Both the position numbers and the translations under genes were made by a program. Positions 32,581 through 42,102 of a stretch of 53,107 bases of DNA are shown here, piece after piece (position 1 is the stretch's first letter; each line of letters begins with the position of its first letter). The notes beneath the pieces were generated by a model. The model was not told the origin of the DNA and did no database searches. It saw only the letters and a program-made list of their open reading frames with translations. The DNA comes from Akkermansia muciniphila (GTDB lineage: Bacteria > Verrucomicrobiota > Verrucomicrobiia > Limisphaerales > F1-80-MAGS106), in contig CAMBEJ010000019.1 in NCBI GenBank assembly GCA_945865375.1, forward strand, positions 1-53,107, read 5' to 3'.

Positions 32581-34599
32581 GTGGATCGAACAAGCCTTGA
32601 GCGTCCCTGCAGACTCGTGAACCCAGGCCTGATCTCATTCGATATTTTCGACACGTTGTTGACGCGCGGTTACATGCGTCCCGTGGACCTCTTTCTAGAG
32701 CTTGGGGCGCGCCTTGGTGAGGTCGGAAGTTTTCAGGGACAACCCAAGGATTTTCAACGAGAAAGAGCTGGAGCAGAAGTGAGGGCAAGAGGGAAAGTCG
32801 CCTCTGGTGAAGTGAGTCTCGATCAAATCTACACCGAACTGGCTAGCGTAATGGGATGGGATGACCGGTCGATGCGTCGCGCTTTAGAGATGGAGCTGAG
32901 TTTGGAATCGGAGACTCTTTATGGGGTGAGCGCGATGCGTCGTCGGGTTGCCGATGAGCGCGGGAGCCAGAACCGGATCGTGTTCATCAGCGACATGTAT
33001 CTGCCGTCGAAGTTCCTTCAAGAGATCTTGGGGCGGGAAGGTTTTTTTTCTGAGGGCGACCGGGTGTTTGTCTCGTGCGAACACGGTTGCAGCAAAGGGG
33101 ATGGGCGGTTGTATAAACGGGTGGCCATGGAGTTGGGGGTGGATGCTTCGGGTTGGAGGCATTACGGGGACCATGTTCGGAGCGATGGGGTGATTCCGCG
33201 ACGTCAAGGCATTGAGTCGGTACGGGTTGACGAGTGCTCTCCCCGGCGCGCGGAGGTAGCGGCTTTGAAGATCCCGGACCCAGTCGGACTGCGATCATCA
33301 TTGCTTGCGGGGGCATTGCGAAGAGCTCGGCTGAGTTCGGCTGATCAATCCGAGGGGTTTAGGAGCGCCTTTACTTTGGGGGCCAGCGTGGCTGGACCCA
33401 TCCTTTTTGGGTTTGTGGAATGGTGTTTGACGAATGCCCGTTCGAAAGGGTTGAAGAAGCTCTATTTTGTTTCACGCGATGGGCAGATACTCGCCCGGAT
33501 AGCCCGGGTTATTTGTGCTGCGTGGGATTACGGTTTGGAGGTTTGCTACCTCTACGGATCACGCCAAGCCTGGCACCCGGCGGCGATTGACCGATTTAGC
33601 GATAAGGAGTTCGGCTGGGTTTTCGCGCCGGAACGTTATCTGACATTAGGACAAGTGTTCGATCGGCTTGGGCTGGATCGCGATACCCACAGCGCGTTTT
33701 GGCGATCTCGGAGCATTGGGTTGGATGTCAACATGGCCTCTGAGCTTCGCCGAGAAGCAGGGCAGTGGCTTTTGTCCGATCCGGTTCGTTCCGAGATCGA
33801 GCGCGTGAGCCTGAAAAAGCGGGAGCTTGCGCTGCTTTATCTGCGTCAGGAGGGGTTGGTGGGCAGCGACGATTGGGGAATGGTAGATATCGGGTGGGCC
33901 GGCAATTTGCAGAAGAGCCTGGCGCGGCTTGTGGGAGGATCGGAGAGCGGGGGGAAGAAGCGGTTCTGGTCTTTTTATTTTGGGCTGATCACAATTTCGG
34001 TTGATGCAGGCTACTTTCCACGGATGAGCTATTGGAACGATCCGGGAGCGGGTGGGGCGGATATCCTGTCAATCAACCAGGCCATGTTCGAGATTCTCAC
34101 CGCGGCGGATCACGGCACGGTGACGGGCTACCAGGCGAGAGGGTCCCGTATTGAGCCCGTTTTAGCAGGGCAGATCAATCAGGCAGCCGTGGATTGGGGA
34201 TTGGAAGCTTTCCAAGCAGGGATGGAGGCATGCGCTTTGTGTTTGGTCAAAGCTTTGAAGATCAACCGCATCCATCCCGGCGACTACAGGGCGTTCGCAA
34301 AGGAGATGTTTGCGTCCTTCTATGCTTCACCATTGAGAGAGGAAGCGGAGTTGCTGGGGAGTTTCGCATTTTCAGATCAGCAGGTGGAGAGCCGATTCGA
34401 CAGGATGACACCACGCTGGGGAAGTTGGGAGACGCTCCTGGGAATTGTTGATTACCGGCGCCGACCCATCGGGTGGTGGCCAGAGGGGATGGTGGCGCGA
34501 CGTTTTTCGGTGCCTTTATGGTCCTATCTTTTTGCGCGAAACGCTTGGAGGCAAAGGCGGGGTTTGAAGAGCGAGGCGGACCGGCCTCAGGACTTCTGA
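32581..34599 (+). CDS. HAD-like protein of a glycan cluster, two domains
   Basis: 672 residues, GTG start preceded by GAGAGGA. The N-terminal third is HAD-like: motif I I-S-F-D-I-F-D-T-L-L-T-R (about 18-29), a V-F-I-S-D-M-Y-L-P-S strand, then K-G-D-G-R and H-Y-G-D-H-x-x-S-D, matching the order of HAD motifs II to IV. The remaining 400 residues, with Y-F-V-S-R-D-G-Q, Y-G-S-R-Q-A-W and W-G-M-V-D-I-G-W-A-G, match proteins often found beside glycosyltransferases in capsule or O-antigen clusters; that domain has no assigned activity. The 3' end overlaps the convergent methyltransferase gene by 13 bp. Confidence 0.8.
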   Translation: MDRTSLERPCRLVNPGLISFDIFDTLLTRGYMRPVDLFLELGARLGEVGSFQGQPKDFQRERAGAEVRARGKVASGEVSLDQIYTELASVMGWDDRSMRRALEMELSLESETLYGVSAMRRRVADERGSQNRIVFISDMYLPSKFLQEILGREGFFSEGDRVFVSCEHGCSKGDGRLYKRVAMELGVDASGWRHYGDHVRSDGVIPRRQGIESVRVDECSPRRAEVAALKIPDPVGLRSSLLAGALRRARLSSADQSEGFRSAFTLGASVAGPILFGFVEWCLTNARSKGLKKLYFVSRDGQILARIARVICAAWDYGLEVCYLYGSRQAWHPAAIDRFSDKEFGWVFAPERYLTLGQVFDRLGLDRDTHSAFWRSRSIGLDVNMASELRREAGQWLLSDPVRSEIERVSLKKRELALLYLRQEGLVGSDDWGMVDIGWAGNLQKSLARLVGGSESGGKKRFWSFYFGLITISVDAGYFPRMSYWNDPGAGGADILSINQAMFEILTAADHGTVTGYQARGSRIEPVLAGQINQAAVDWGLEAFQAGMEACALCLVKALKINRIHPGDYRAFAKEMFASFYASPLREEAELLGSFAFSDQQVESRFDRMTPRWGSWETLLGIVDYRRRPIGWWPEGMVARRFSVPLWSYLFARNAWRQRRGLKSEADRPQDF

Positions 34600-35315
34600 G
34601 GATTTGTTTCTTTGACAGCAGCGAGGGAGATGCCCAGGCAAAGCCTCCGATTGAAGTGGAGCTTCTCGATGCACGGAGCGAGGGTGTTTAGGGTGAGGCA
34701 GAGGAGGTTAGAGTAGGCTTTCCAGAGAGGGCCGCCCGTCTTGTGGCCGCCGACCTCGGCATCGATCAGAACTTGCGCCAATGTGAGGATCGTTCCGCCG
34801 CGTTGGATCTCCTCAATCACCCTGAGTTGGTTTGCGTTGAGCAGACTTTTGAGCCCGTATGTGGTGTAGCGATAGAAGTCATAAGGTTCTTCGTGCAGCG
34901 GCCACGTCATGGGGGCGGAGAGGATGAGAACGCCTCCGGGTTTTAAGACGCGGGACATTTCCGCGATCAACTTTTGCGGGTCTGGGACATGCTCGAGAAC
35001 CTGGGTGTTCAACACGGTGTCGAAGGAATGGTCTTGGAACGGCAGTTGGAGGCAGTTGGCGAAGGCATCTGCTTGAGTGGAGGACCTGTAAGAGCCCTTC
35101 ATCGTCACGGGATAATCCACCCCCCAGTAGCTGGAGATCCGATCTGCAAACAGCGCGTGGTAAGGTTTTCTGCCGCAACCGACGTCCAGCAGGTCGCCCT
35201 TTTGAGCGTGCCGGCAAAGCTTTTGGAAGGATTCCAGGAGGAGGCGCCGCTCCCAGTAGTAACACTTGCGACGCTGAGGGTTCCAGAACTCGGCGATAGG
35301 TTCCAAGGGTAGCAT
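34587..35315 (-). CDS. SAM-dependent methyltransferase
   Basis: 242 residues of the class I (Methyltransf_11-like) type: L-L-D-V-G-C-G-R-K-P-Y motif I, W-G-V-D-Y at the acidic strand, L-P-F-Q-D-H-S-F-D-T-V, T-Q-V-L-E-H-V-P-D-P, L-K-P-G-G-V-L and P-L-H-E-E-P-Y-D-F-Y-R-Y-T-T. That last motif recurs in methyltransferases of O-antigen and capsule clusters. Lies 67 bp downstream of a glycosyltransferase gene on the same strand. It is unlike the tandem pair at 23-25 kb beyond the general fold. Confidence 0.85.
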   Translation of the reverse strand: MLPLEPIAEFWNPQRRKCYYWERRLLLESFQKLCRHAQKGDLLDVGCGRKPYHALFADRISSYWGVDYPVTMKGSYRSSTQADAFANCLQLPFQDHSFDTVLNTQVLEHVPDPQKLIAEMSRVLKPGGVLILSAPMTWPLHEEPYDFYRYTTYGLKSLLNANQLRVIEEIQRGGTILTLAQVLIDAEVGGHKTGGPLWKAYSNLLCLTLNTLAPCIEKLHFNRRLCLGISLAAVKETNPQKS

Positions 35316-35382
35316 TTGATCGATGATGTCAGAGTGCCGCAGTCGTGATCTTTCTCAAGGGTGCGGGAATTAGGGTTCGAAT

Positions 35383-36597
35383 TCAAGCGGGTGCGAGTGG
35401 AATCGGTTTTCTGAAAAAGTGCTCGCGGCCACATTTATCGAGTAATGCATAGGGGATGTGGTCGGACCAGTAATGGGGTCGGGGCTTGAACCGGGAGATG
35501 GAGAGACGAGGTTTTTGTTCAACGCGGCGAAGAGTGTCCGAAAAAACCCGGAAATAATTTTCGAGAGAATGAGGCTGTGTGATTTCGATAGCCCGACTGC
35601 TGAGGACGTGCCGGAAGGTGATGGGACGAGAAGCCAACCATTGAATAGACCTGGCAGCGTTGGTGGCAAAGGAGGAAGGCGCGGTGTCGAACAAGAGTTT
35701 CTCAGCGACTCTCTTTGCGTAATCGTCGCCTCCGCTGTGGATTCGTGGGTAGATTGGAGGCACTCCGAGACTCATAGCCTCGAGCAAGGAGATGGGAAGT
35801 CCCTCATAATCGCTCACAAAGAGGATGGCATCCCAGTTCGCGAGAATCCTCCAGTAAGCCTCTCCTTGCTGAAACCCATGGAAAACGACATTCGTTCGAG
35901 GGAGGAGCTGGGCCTTCAAAAACCGTTCATCCACGCCGTGTCCGAGGATCTCGAGCTGAAACGGGATGCGGAGATGATCGAGTGCGTTGCACACCGACAC
36001 GAGGCGGTCGATTCGCTTCTGGACTTTGACGAGCCGTCCACAGAACCCCAACACCAGGGGTTTCGAAGGAAGGGGCGGGTCTGGCTGCCTGGGTTTTGGG
36101 TTTTCGAACGAAATCGGCCTGGTGATGGGGTAGGGAAGAAAAGTGATCCTGTCGGAGTCAAAATGCAGACCCGTCTCGAGCACGCGATTGACCAGGGGGT
36201 GGCTCACGCAGAGAATGCCATCGAGAAGTTGCATTGCAGCGTTGAGTTCGAATTCAAGCGTGGGCCAATCAGAATGGATGACGCCGACCCGTCTTTTGGA
36301 TTGGTCCAGATCTGCCAGGATGGGCAATCCCCACAAGTTATGATAAACCAAGGTTCGCGGCGGAGTCTGGCAAGTAATCTGCTTGAAAATCCGTCTGGTC
36401 GACCGAATGTTGCTTAAAGCGGTTTGTTTGAAGGCTAGGAGCCGCGTTGGATCACTGGTTGTCTGTTCAAAAACGGAATGGAATTGCGATACGATACCCC
36501 ACTCAGAATCGTGGGTATAATGGTGTTTCAGGATGCTCTGGACCCCGCCAAGGGATTCATAAAATGTGAAGATATGTGTGATCTGCAGGTCGCCCAC
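35383..36597 (-). CDS. GT4-family glycosyltransferase
   Basis: 404 residues, GTG start. Two Rossmann-like halves: N-terminal I-T-H-I-F-T-F-Y-E-S-L-G-G-V-Q-S (acceptor domain; G-G-V is the usual loop), and C-terminal V-L-G-F-C-G-R-L-V-K-V-Q-K-R, G-H-G-V-D-E-R, F-H-G-F-Q-Q and L-F-V-S-D-Y-E-G-L-P-I-S-L-L-E-A-M-S-L-G-V-P. The E-G-L-P-x-x-x-x-E-A-M element is the retaining GT-B E-x7-E motif that binds the nucleotide sugar. Expected to add a sugar to a surface polysaccharide. Divergent from the sugar dehydrogenase gene, followed by a methyltransferase gene. Confidence 0.88.
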   Translation of the reverse strand: MGDLQITHIFTFYESLGGVQSILKHHYTHDSEWGIVSQFHSVFEQTTSDPTRLLAFKQTALSNIRSTRRIFKQITCQTPPRTLVYHNLWGLPILADLDQSKRRVGVIHSDWPTLEFELNAAMQLLDGILCVSHPLVNRVLETGLHFDSDRITFLPYPITRPISFENPKPRQPDPPLPSKPLVLGFCGRLVKVQKRIDRLVSVCNALDHLRIPFQLEILGHGVDERFLKAQLLPRTNVVFHGFQQGEAYWRILANWDAILFVSDYEGLPISLLEAMSLGVPPIYPRIHSGGDDYAKRVAEKLLFDTAPSSFATNAARSIQWLASRPITFRHVLSSRAIEITQPHSLENYFRVFSDTLRRVEQKPRLSISRFKPRPHYWSDHIPYALLDKCGREHFFRKPIPLAPA

Positions 36598-36709
36598 GTC
36601 CGAGCAATCCAGTCTTTTGGCGGATGAGTCGAGACCAAAATGTGAGGAAATTCGGACACCGCCGGGAAATCGGCGGTTTTGTTTGGGAAAAAATGAGAGT
36701 TGTGGAGGA

Positions 36710-39466
36710 ATGAGGAAATCAATTTGTCCGAGTTTGAAATCGAGGGAAGAGCTGATTGGGAGCTTCTTTTTGTGGGTGGCCGTCTGTTTTTACATGGGAA
36801 CATCGGTTTCCATGATCTTGGGAGGGGAGAGTTGGGCTCCTTTGAAGCGGGAGCGTGCGGCGACTCTGCGGCTGCCTCTCGAACCGGATGGCGAGCCTTA
36901 CCTTGCGCCGGGAGCCTTCGATTATATGCCCGCTTTCAGCGTGGTGGCGATAGCATCTCCCCCTGGGGAGACCAACCGGCTGTTCGTGGTCAACCAATAC
37001 GGATTGGTGATGGTGGTGACGAACCTGGCGAAGCCCAGCACCTCCGTGTTTCTGGATATCTCCGACAAAGTTGAGCGAGGTGGTGAAGCAGGCCTGCTGG
37101 GTTTGACATTTCATCCGGGCTATCGGACCAACGGTTTTCTCTATGTTTTTTACACCACCCGAATTTCGACCTCGCAAGGGGAGGGGATCCACGACCGGCT
37201 TTCGAGATTCGAGGTCTCGAAGCAGAATGCGGATCAGGCAAGAGACGATTCTGAGCTTCCGTTGATCACGCAATTTGACCCGGATGAGAACCACAATGCT
37301 GGAGATCTGCATTTTGGACCGGACGGGTATTTGTACGTGTCTTTGGGAGATGGAGGGGGAGGGTATGACCAGTTCAACAACAGCCAGCGAATCGACAAGG
37401 ATTTTTTCAGCGGAATCCTGCGCATTGATGTGGACAAGCGACCGGGGAATATTCGTCCGAACCCGCATCCTGCGGCCTCGTCAAATTATTTGATCCCTTT
37501 TGACAATCCGTTTCTGGAGTGGCACGAGGAGCCCTTGGAGCCTAAGGGGCGTGCGGATGGAGAGTTGACGGTTGTGACCTATTCTGGCGTGCGTTTTTTC
37601 AACGGATTACCGGTGCAACCGGCGAAGGTTCGGACCGAATTTTACGCGGTGGGCTTGAGGAATCCCTGGCGGTTTTCGTTCGACCCCGTGACCGGCGATC
37701 TGTACTGCAACGACACGGGGCAGGATTTGCGTGAGGAAGTGAACCTGATCAGGAGCGGAGGCAATTACGGATGGGCTTACATGGAAGGAACTTTGCCAGG
37801 GCCGAAATTTGCAAACAAACCGCCTGACGCGGCGCTTTTGCGACCGATTGCCGAGTATGACCATTCACAGGGAAGGCGGGCGATTGTGGGGGGATTGCTC
37901 TATCGAGGCGACCGTTACCCCGAGCTTGACGGGGCTTATATTTTGTCGGATTTGGAGGGAGACATAGGAGTAGTCAGGACGGAGGAGGGGGTGGTGAAAC
38001 CGATCGAATGGGTTGGGTTCAGCAGGGGACTGGCGACGTTCGGGATGCATCCGGGGACTGGGGAGGTTTTGTTCTCTGATGGCGTTGAGAGTTTGATAAG
38101 GCGGTTGGAGCGGAACCCGAATCCCCTGACGGAACATTTGCCCAAGACTTTGTCCGAGACGGGCATCTTTGAAGATCTGGAGCTATTGAGTCCGAAACCC
38201 GGAGTGTTACCCTACGAAATCAACGTTCCATTTTGGTCAGACAACGCGACGAAGCGGCGGTGGTTTGCGTTCATGGAGGACGCTTCAACAATAGGATTCA
38301 CACGGAATGAAAACTGGTTTTTTCCGAGGGGGATGGTCTGGGTGAAGCATTTTGAGATGGAAATGATCAAGGGCGTTGCCATCTCTTCAAAGCGTCTTGA
38401 AACGAGGGTTCTTGTGCGGGGGACGAGTGGGATCTATGGGCTGACGTATCGATGGGGCGATTCGAGATACGAGGCGGTGATCGTGCCTGCTGGAGGCGCG
38501 GAGGAGGTGCTCAGGATCCTTGATAAAGGCATCCAGCGATCGCAGACTTGGCGATATCCTTCGCGCAAGGAGTGCCTTTCATGCCACACCCACGAAGGAG
38601 GGGGGGCGTTAGGGTTTAAGACCGCACAACTGAACCGAGCATGTGATGACGAAAGCTCGAGCCAAAACCAAATAGCGGCGATGAATGATGCGGGCTACTT
38701 TTCAGCCAGGATTTCGAACCTCAACACGCTCCGGCTTTTGGCACGTGCCGACCAGGAGGATTGGAGTCTGGAATATAGAGCGCGCAGTTACTTGGCCGCA
38801 AACTGCAGTCAGTGCCACCAACCTGGGCAGGCGAGCCCTGGGTTTTGGGATGCTCGAATCGCCGCTTCGCTGCCTCAAACTGGATTAATTCATGGTCGCG
38901 TCAAAGTAGCGTTTGGAGCGGGTTTGAACCAGCTCATCGTGCCCGGACACCCTGAAAGTTCAGTTCTCCTTTACAGAATGCAACATGCAGGGGCATTGCG
39001 CATGCCGCCCCTGGGGAGCGATGTTATAGACCAAAACGGCCTGGATTTGATATCGCGCTGGATCGTTGAGATGGGACAGTCACCCGCGCTGTATGAAGAC
39101 TGGGTGGCGCCCTTTTTGGGTGGGCTCCCGGATGAATCTGCTGCGTGGGATAACGACGCCGACAACGACGGGGAAAGCAACTTCGTTGAGTTCCTCACGA
39201 GGCAGAACCCTCTGTCTGGCCACACGGCTTGGCGCGCCCGGGCTCAGTTTGAGAACGGATTTATCAGGATTCTTTTCCCAAGGATTGCGGGCCGTATCTT
39301 CCGAGTCGAATGGGCGAACTCCCTGGGGTTCGCCAACGCTTGGCAACCCCTGGATGAGGCCGGGAATCGGCCGTTCGTGAGCAGCGCTAACGGGACGGCC
39401 TCTGTTCTGGATTCAAGGCCTGCTCTGGGCAACCGTTACTATCGGGTCCGGATCCTTCAGCCCTGA
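36710..39466 (+). CDS. Sugar dehydrogenase fused to di-haem cytochrome domain
   Basis: 918 residues from the ATG at 36710 (preceded by GTGGAGGA), which puts a hydrophobic export segment (F-F-L-W-V-A-V-C-F-Y-M-G) near the N-terminus. Residues about 70-450 form a PQQ-dependent glucose/sorbosone-dehydrogenase-type propeller: G-L-L-G-L-T-F-H-P, E-N-H-N-A-G-D-L-H-F-G-P-D-G-Y-L-Y, Y-A-V-G-L-R-N-P-W-R-F and G-G-N-Y-G-W. Residues about 470-800 match an SO2930-like cytochrome region with two haem sites, C-L-S-C-H (C622) and C-S-Q-C-H (C699). A short DNDADNDGES calcium-type motif and an Ig-like tail close the protein. It should oxidise a sugar in the periplasm and pass electrons directly to its own haems. 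Its stop codon abuts the convergent peptidase stop. Confidence 0.88.
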   Translation: MRKSICPSLKSREELIGSFFLWVAVCFYMGTSVSMILGGESWAPLKRERAATLRLPLEPDGEPYLAPGAFDYMPAFSVVAIASPPGETNRLFVVNQYGLVMVVTNLAKPSTSVFLDISDKVERGGEAGLLGLTFHPGYRTNGFLYVFYTTRISTSQGEGIHDRLSRFEVSKQNADQARDDSELPLITQFDPDENHNAGDLHFGPDGYLYVSLGDGGGGYDQFNNSQRIDKDFFSGILRIDVDKRPGNIRPNPHPAASSNYLIPFDNPFLEWHEEPLEPKGRADGELTVVTYSGVRFFNGLPVQPAKVRTEFYAVGLRNPWRFSFDPVTGDLYCNDTGQDLREEVNLIRSGGNYGWAYMEGTLPGPKFANKPPDAALLRPIAEYDHSQGRRAIVGGLLYRGDRYPELDGAYILSDLEGDIGVVRTEEGVVKPIEWVGFSRGLATFGMHPGTGEVLFSDGVESLIRRLERNPNPLTEHLPKTLSETGIFEDLELLSPKPGVLPYEINVPFWSDNATKRRWFAFMEDASTIGFTRNENWFFPRGMVWVKHFEMEMIKGVAISSKRLETRVLVRGTSGIYGLTYRWGDSRYEAVIVPAGGAEEVLRILDKGIQRSQTWRYPSRKECLSCHTHEGGGALGFKTAQLNRACDDESSSQNQIAAMNDAGYFSARISNLNTLRLLARADQEDWSLEYRARSYLAANCSQCHQPGQASPGFWDARIAASLPQTGLIHGRVKVAFGAGLNQLIVPGHPESSVLLYRMQHAGALRMPPLGSDVIDQNGLDLISRWIVEMGQSPALYEDWVAPFLGGLPDESAAWDNDADNDGESNFVEFLTRQNPLSGHTAWRARAQFENGFIRILFPRIAGRIFRVEWANSLGFANAWQPLDEAGNRPFVSSANGTASVLDSRPALGNRYYRVRILQP

Positions 39467-42025
39467 TCAGGATGAGGCTGGGCAGGTGAGAGCGATGACG
39501 GCGGTTTTCGGGGTCAAGAACGCCTTTGCGCACTCCTGCACTTGCTCGAGAGTCACTGATTCGTAATGGGCCTCTTCCTCTTCAACGTGGCGGTATCCCA
39601 GCCCATAAAGCTCGTCCAGCGCCACCGCGCCTGCGAGTGTGCCCAGATCCTGGTGCGCGATTTTCTTGTGCCCCGTGATTTTCGCTTTGGAGCGGGCGAG
39701 TTCCTCTGATGTCAAACCTGCTTCGCAGAGAAGGCGAACTTCATCCATCAGCTCCTTCTCGACCAGGGCAGCTTTGTCCGGGTGAGTGCCGGCATAGAAC
39801 GAAAAGCATCCGGTCCCGAGCCCTGAGAAATTTTGAGCTCCGACATAATAAGCAAGCCCGAGCTTTTCGCGAATCCGAGTGAAGAGTCTTGAGCCGAGAT
39901 CGGTGCAGGCTTCCTGAATGACATCCAGAGCGTATCGGCGCGGATCGTGCAGGCTTGTTCCCAGGAACCCAATCACGAGGACCGCTTGCTTTTTGTCACG
40001 GTGAACGAGGGATCTCCGGCCCCATTCAGCGGGCTTTGCAGAGGCGGTGGTTTGGAAGGGCGCGCCTTTGTTCCAAGCCGCGAATCGTGTTTCAAGAGAG
40101 TCGAGGATGGATGCTGGGTTCATGTCGCCAAAAACGGCCACGACACCGTTTGAAGGCACCAGCAGGCGGTCGTGCGCCTGAGAGACGATCGATTGGTTCA
40201 ACCCCGCGAGGGATTCGGGCGTGCCCAAAGTGTTCAGACCATAGCCGTCATCACCAAACAAAAGACGTTTCACGGCCTGGAATGTGGACTGCAACAAGTT
40301 GTCTTTTTGGGAATCGATCGCGGCCAATTGGATTTCCTTCTCGCGATCCAATGCGGGAAGGGGGAATGTGGGATTCAACAGAACATCCTGAAACAGATCC
40401 AGGGCCGTGCTCTCCTCCGCGCTGAGCGTTTCGACGTTCACGCCAAAGCTGTTGTTGGCGCTGTAAGTGTCCAGGCTCCCCCCGGTTCGCTCGATTTCTT
40501 CGGCCAGCTGGTTTGCGGATCGCGAGCAGGTGCCTTTCAAGAGCAGCTTTGACATCATCAAGCAGGCCCCGCTGGTGGGCACGGAATCCGAAAGTGCTCC
40601 CCCTTTGAATGTGGCGCGGATCTCAACAAAAGGGAGTCTGTGGTCTTCCTTTAGGAGAACCCTTAAACCATTCGACAGGGTGTGCAAGGAGATGGGTTGC
40701 CCGCCGCTTTTCTTCTTGATCCGGCGAACGAGGGGGTTTGCTCCTTTGGGCACGAGCGCGTACATCGTGCATTGTTCCGGATGGAGGTATTGCCGGGCGA
40801 CACGTTGGAGCTCTTCTTCACCCGTTTGTTTCACCCTTTCCAGATATCGTTCCGAGAAATTCAAATCCGCTGCGGACAGCCAATTCGAGCCTAGATCCTG
40901 GGCCTGTCCCTGCATGGTCTTGCGCCGGGATAAAAAGCCCGCGATAAACTGGTTTCTTGCCTTGAGAATTTCAGCCTCGGTTGGGGGCTCGCAGCGAAGC
41001 CTCTCGATTTCGTGGAGGATGGCGTCGCGCGCCTCCGCCAGCCGCGATCCATCGATGATGGCGCTGGACCCGAACAAGCCGACATCACCCGGGCTGTAAG
41101 TCCAGGCATCCGTCGAGTGGACGACGGCCCTTTTTTCACGAACTTCCTTGTAGAGCCTGGAGCTTCTCCCGTTGCCGAGGATTGCCGCTAGAACGTCGAG
41201 CGTGGGAAGATCGGGATGGCGAGCCTCGGGAATATGCCACGAAAAGTGGAGGCGACCTAACTCGATGGCAGCCTCCTCAATCAACTCGCGCCGTGCTGTC
41301 TGGATTGGCTCGGGGGGCAGAAAGACGGGTGCCACCGGCATCGACTTGGACTCCTTGAAGTGCTCCCTGATTTGTTGCTCGACGGCGTCTGTTTGGATAT
41401 CCCCGACGATGACAAAGAAGCAGTTGTTTGGCGCGTATCGCTCCTTGTAGTAAGCGGCGATGTCTTCTCGTTTCAGACGGTTAAAAATATCGATGTGCCC
41501 GATGATGCTGTGACGATAGAGGCTGGCTGTATAGGCCGTCTCAAAAAGCCTGCGGCTTGCCCGTCGACCGGGATCGTCCAGTCCCATGTCCATCTCCCTC
41601 CTGATCACGTCCAATTCCTTTTCCAGAGTGTCTTCAGGGAGCGTTGCGTTCTGCATGATGTCGGCGAGCACGGCCAGCGCGACTTCAGCCCCGGTGTTCG
41701 GGACATTGATCCAATAGACGGTTCTGTCGAATGAGGTGTAGGCGTTCATATGGCCGCCGACATCCTGAACCTCCTGATCGATTCTGCCTTGGGGCCTGGT
41801 TTTCGTGCCCTTGAACAACATGTGCTCCAGGACGTGGGATAAGCCAGCACCCACCCATTTTCCTTCGTGGATGCTGCCGGTTCTGCACCACGCCTGCGCG
41901 GAGACAACCGGAGCGCTGTGATCTTCCTGAACAATGACGACGAGACCGTTGTCCAGGGTGATGATGCGCGCCGTTTCTTGGAGAGAGTCTAGTGGAGGGT
42001 AGGGGGAGGCTTGAGTGGAGGCCAT
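39467..42025 (-). CDS. Double M16-family zinc peptidase
   Basis: 852 residues from the ATG at 42025; a GTG at 42058 would add 11. Two M16 modules in one chain. The N-terminal half holds the inverted zinc motif H-V-L-E-H (H64, E67, H68) and the distal ligand E144 in E-L-D-V-I-R-R-E. The C-terminal half starts near residue 445 (S-N-G-L-R-V-L-L-K-E-D-H-R-L-P), lacks a zinc motif and would form the other wall of the chamber. Such proteins degrade short peptides or process precursors, as in PqqF/PqqL-like or pitrilysin-like enzymes. No signal peptide is visible, so it is probably cytoplasmic. Confidence 0.92.
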   Translation of the reverse strand: MASTQASPYPPLDSLQETARIITLDNGLVVIVQEDHSAPVVSAQAWCRTGSIHEGKWVGAGLSHVLEHMLFKGTKTRPQGRIDQEVQDVGGHMNAYTSFDRTVYWINVPNTGAEVALAVLADIMQNATLPEDTLEKELDVIRREMDMGLDDPGRRASRRLFETAYTASLYRHSIIGHIDIFNRLKREDIAAYYKERYAPNNCFFVIVGDIQTDAVEQQIREHFKESKSMPVAPVFLPPEPIQTARRELIEEAAIELGRLHFSWHIPEARHPDLPTLDVLAAILGNGRSSRLYKEVREKRAVVHSTDAWTYSPGDVGLFGSSAIIDGSRLAEARDAILHEIERLRCEPPTEAEILKARNQFIAGFLSRRKTMQGQAQDLGSNWLSAADLNFSERYLERVKQTGEEELQRVARQYLHPEQCTMYALVPKGANPLVRRIKKKSGGQPISLHTLSNGLRVLLKEDHRLPFVEIRATFKGGALSDSVPTSGACLMMSKLLLKGTCSRSANQLAEEIERTGGSLDTYSANNSFGVNVETLSAEESTALDLFQDVLLNPTFPLPALDREKEIQLAAIDSQKDNLLQSTFQAVKRLLFGDDGYGLNTLGTPESLAGLNQSIVSQAHDRLLVPSNGVVAVFGDMNPASILDSLETRFAAWNKGAPFQTTASAKPAEWGRRSLVHRDKKQAVLVIGFLGTSLHDPRRYALDVIQEACTDLGSRLFTRIREKLGLAYYVGAQNFSGLGTGCFSFYAGTHPDKAALVEKELMDEVRLLCEAGLTSEELARSKAKITGHKKIAHQDLGTLAGAVALDELYGLGYRHVEEEEAHYESVTLEQVQECAKAFLTPKTAVIALTCPASS

Positions 42026-42102
42026 TGAATAGGAGGGGGGAGCGTTAAAAAAAGCCACTTTGACACCCCGTGATCCGGGATGTATCGAGGTGGAAGCGAA
42101 GG

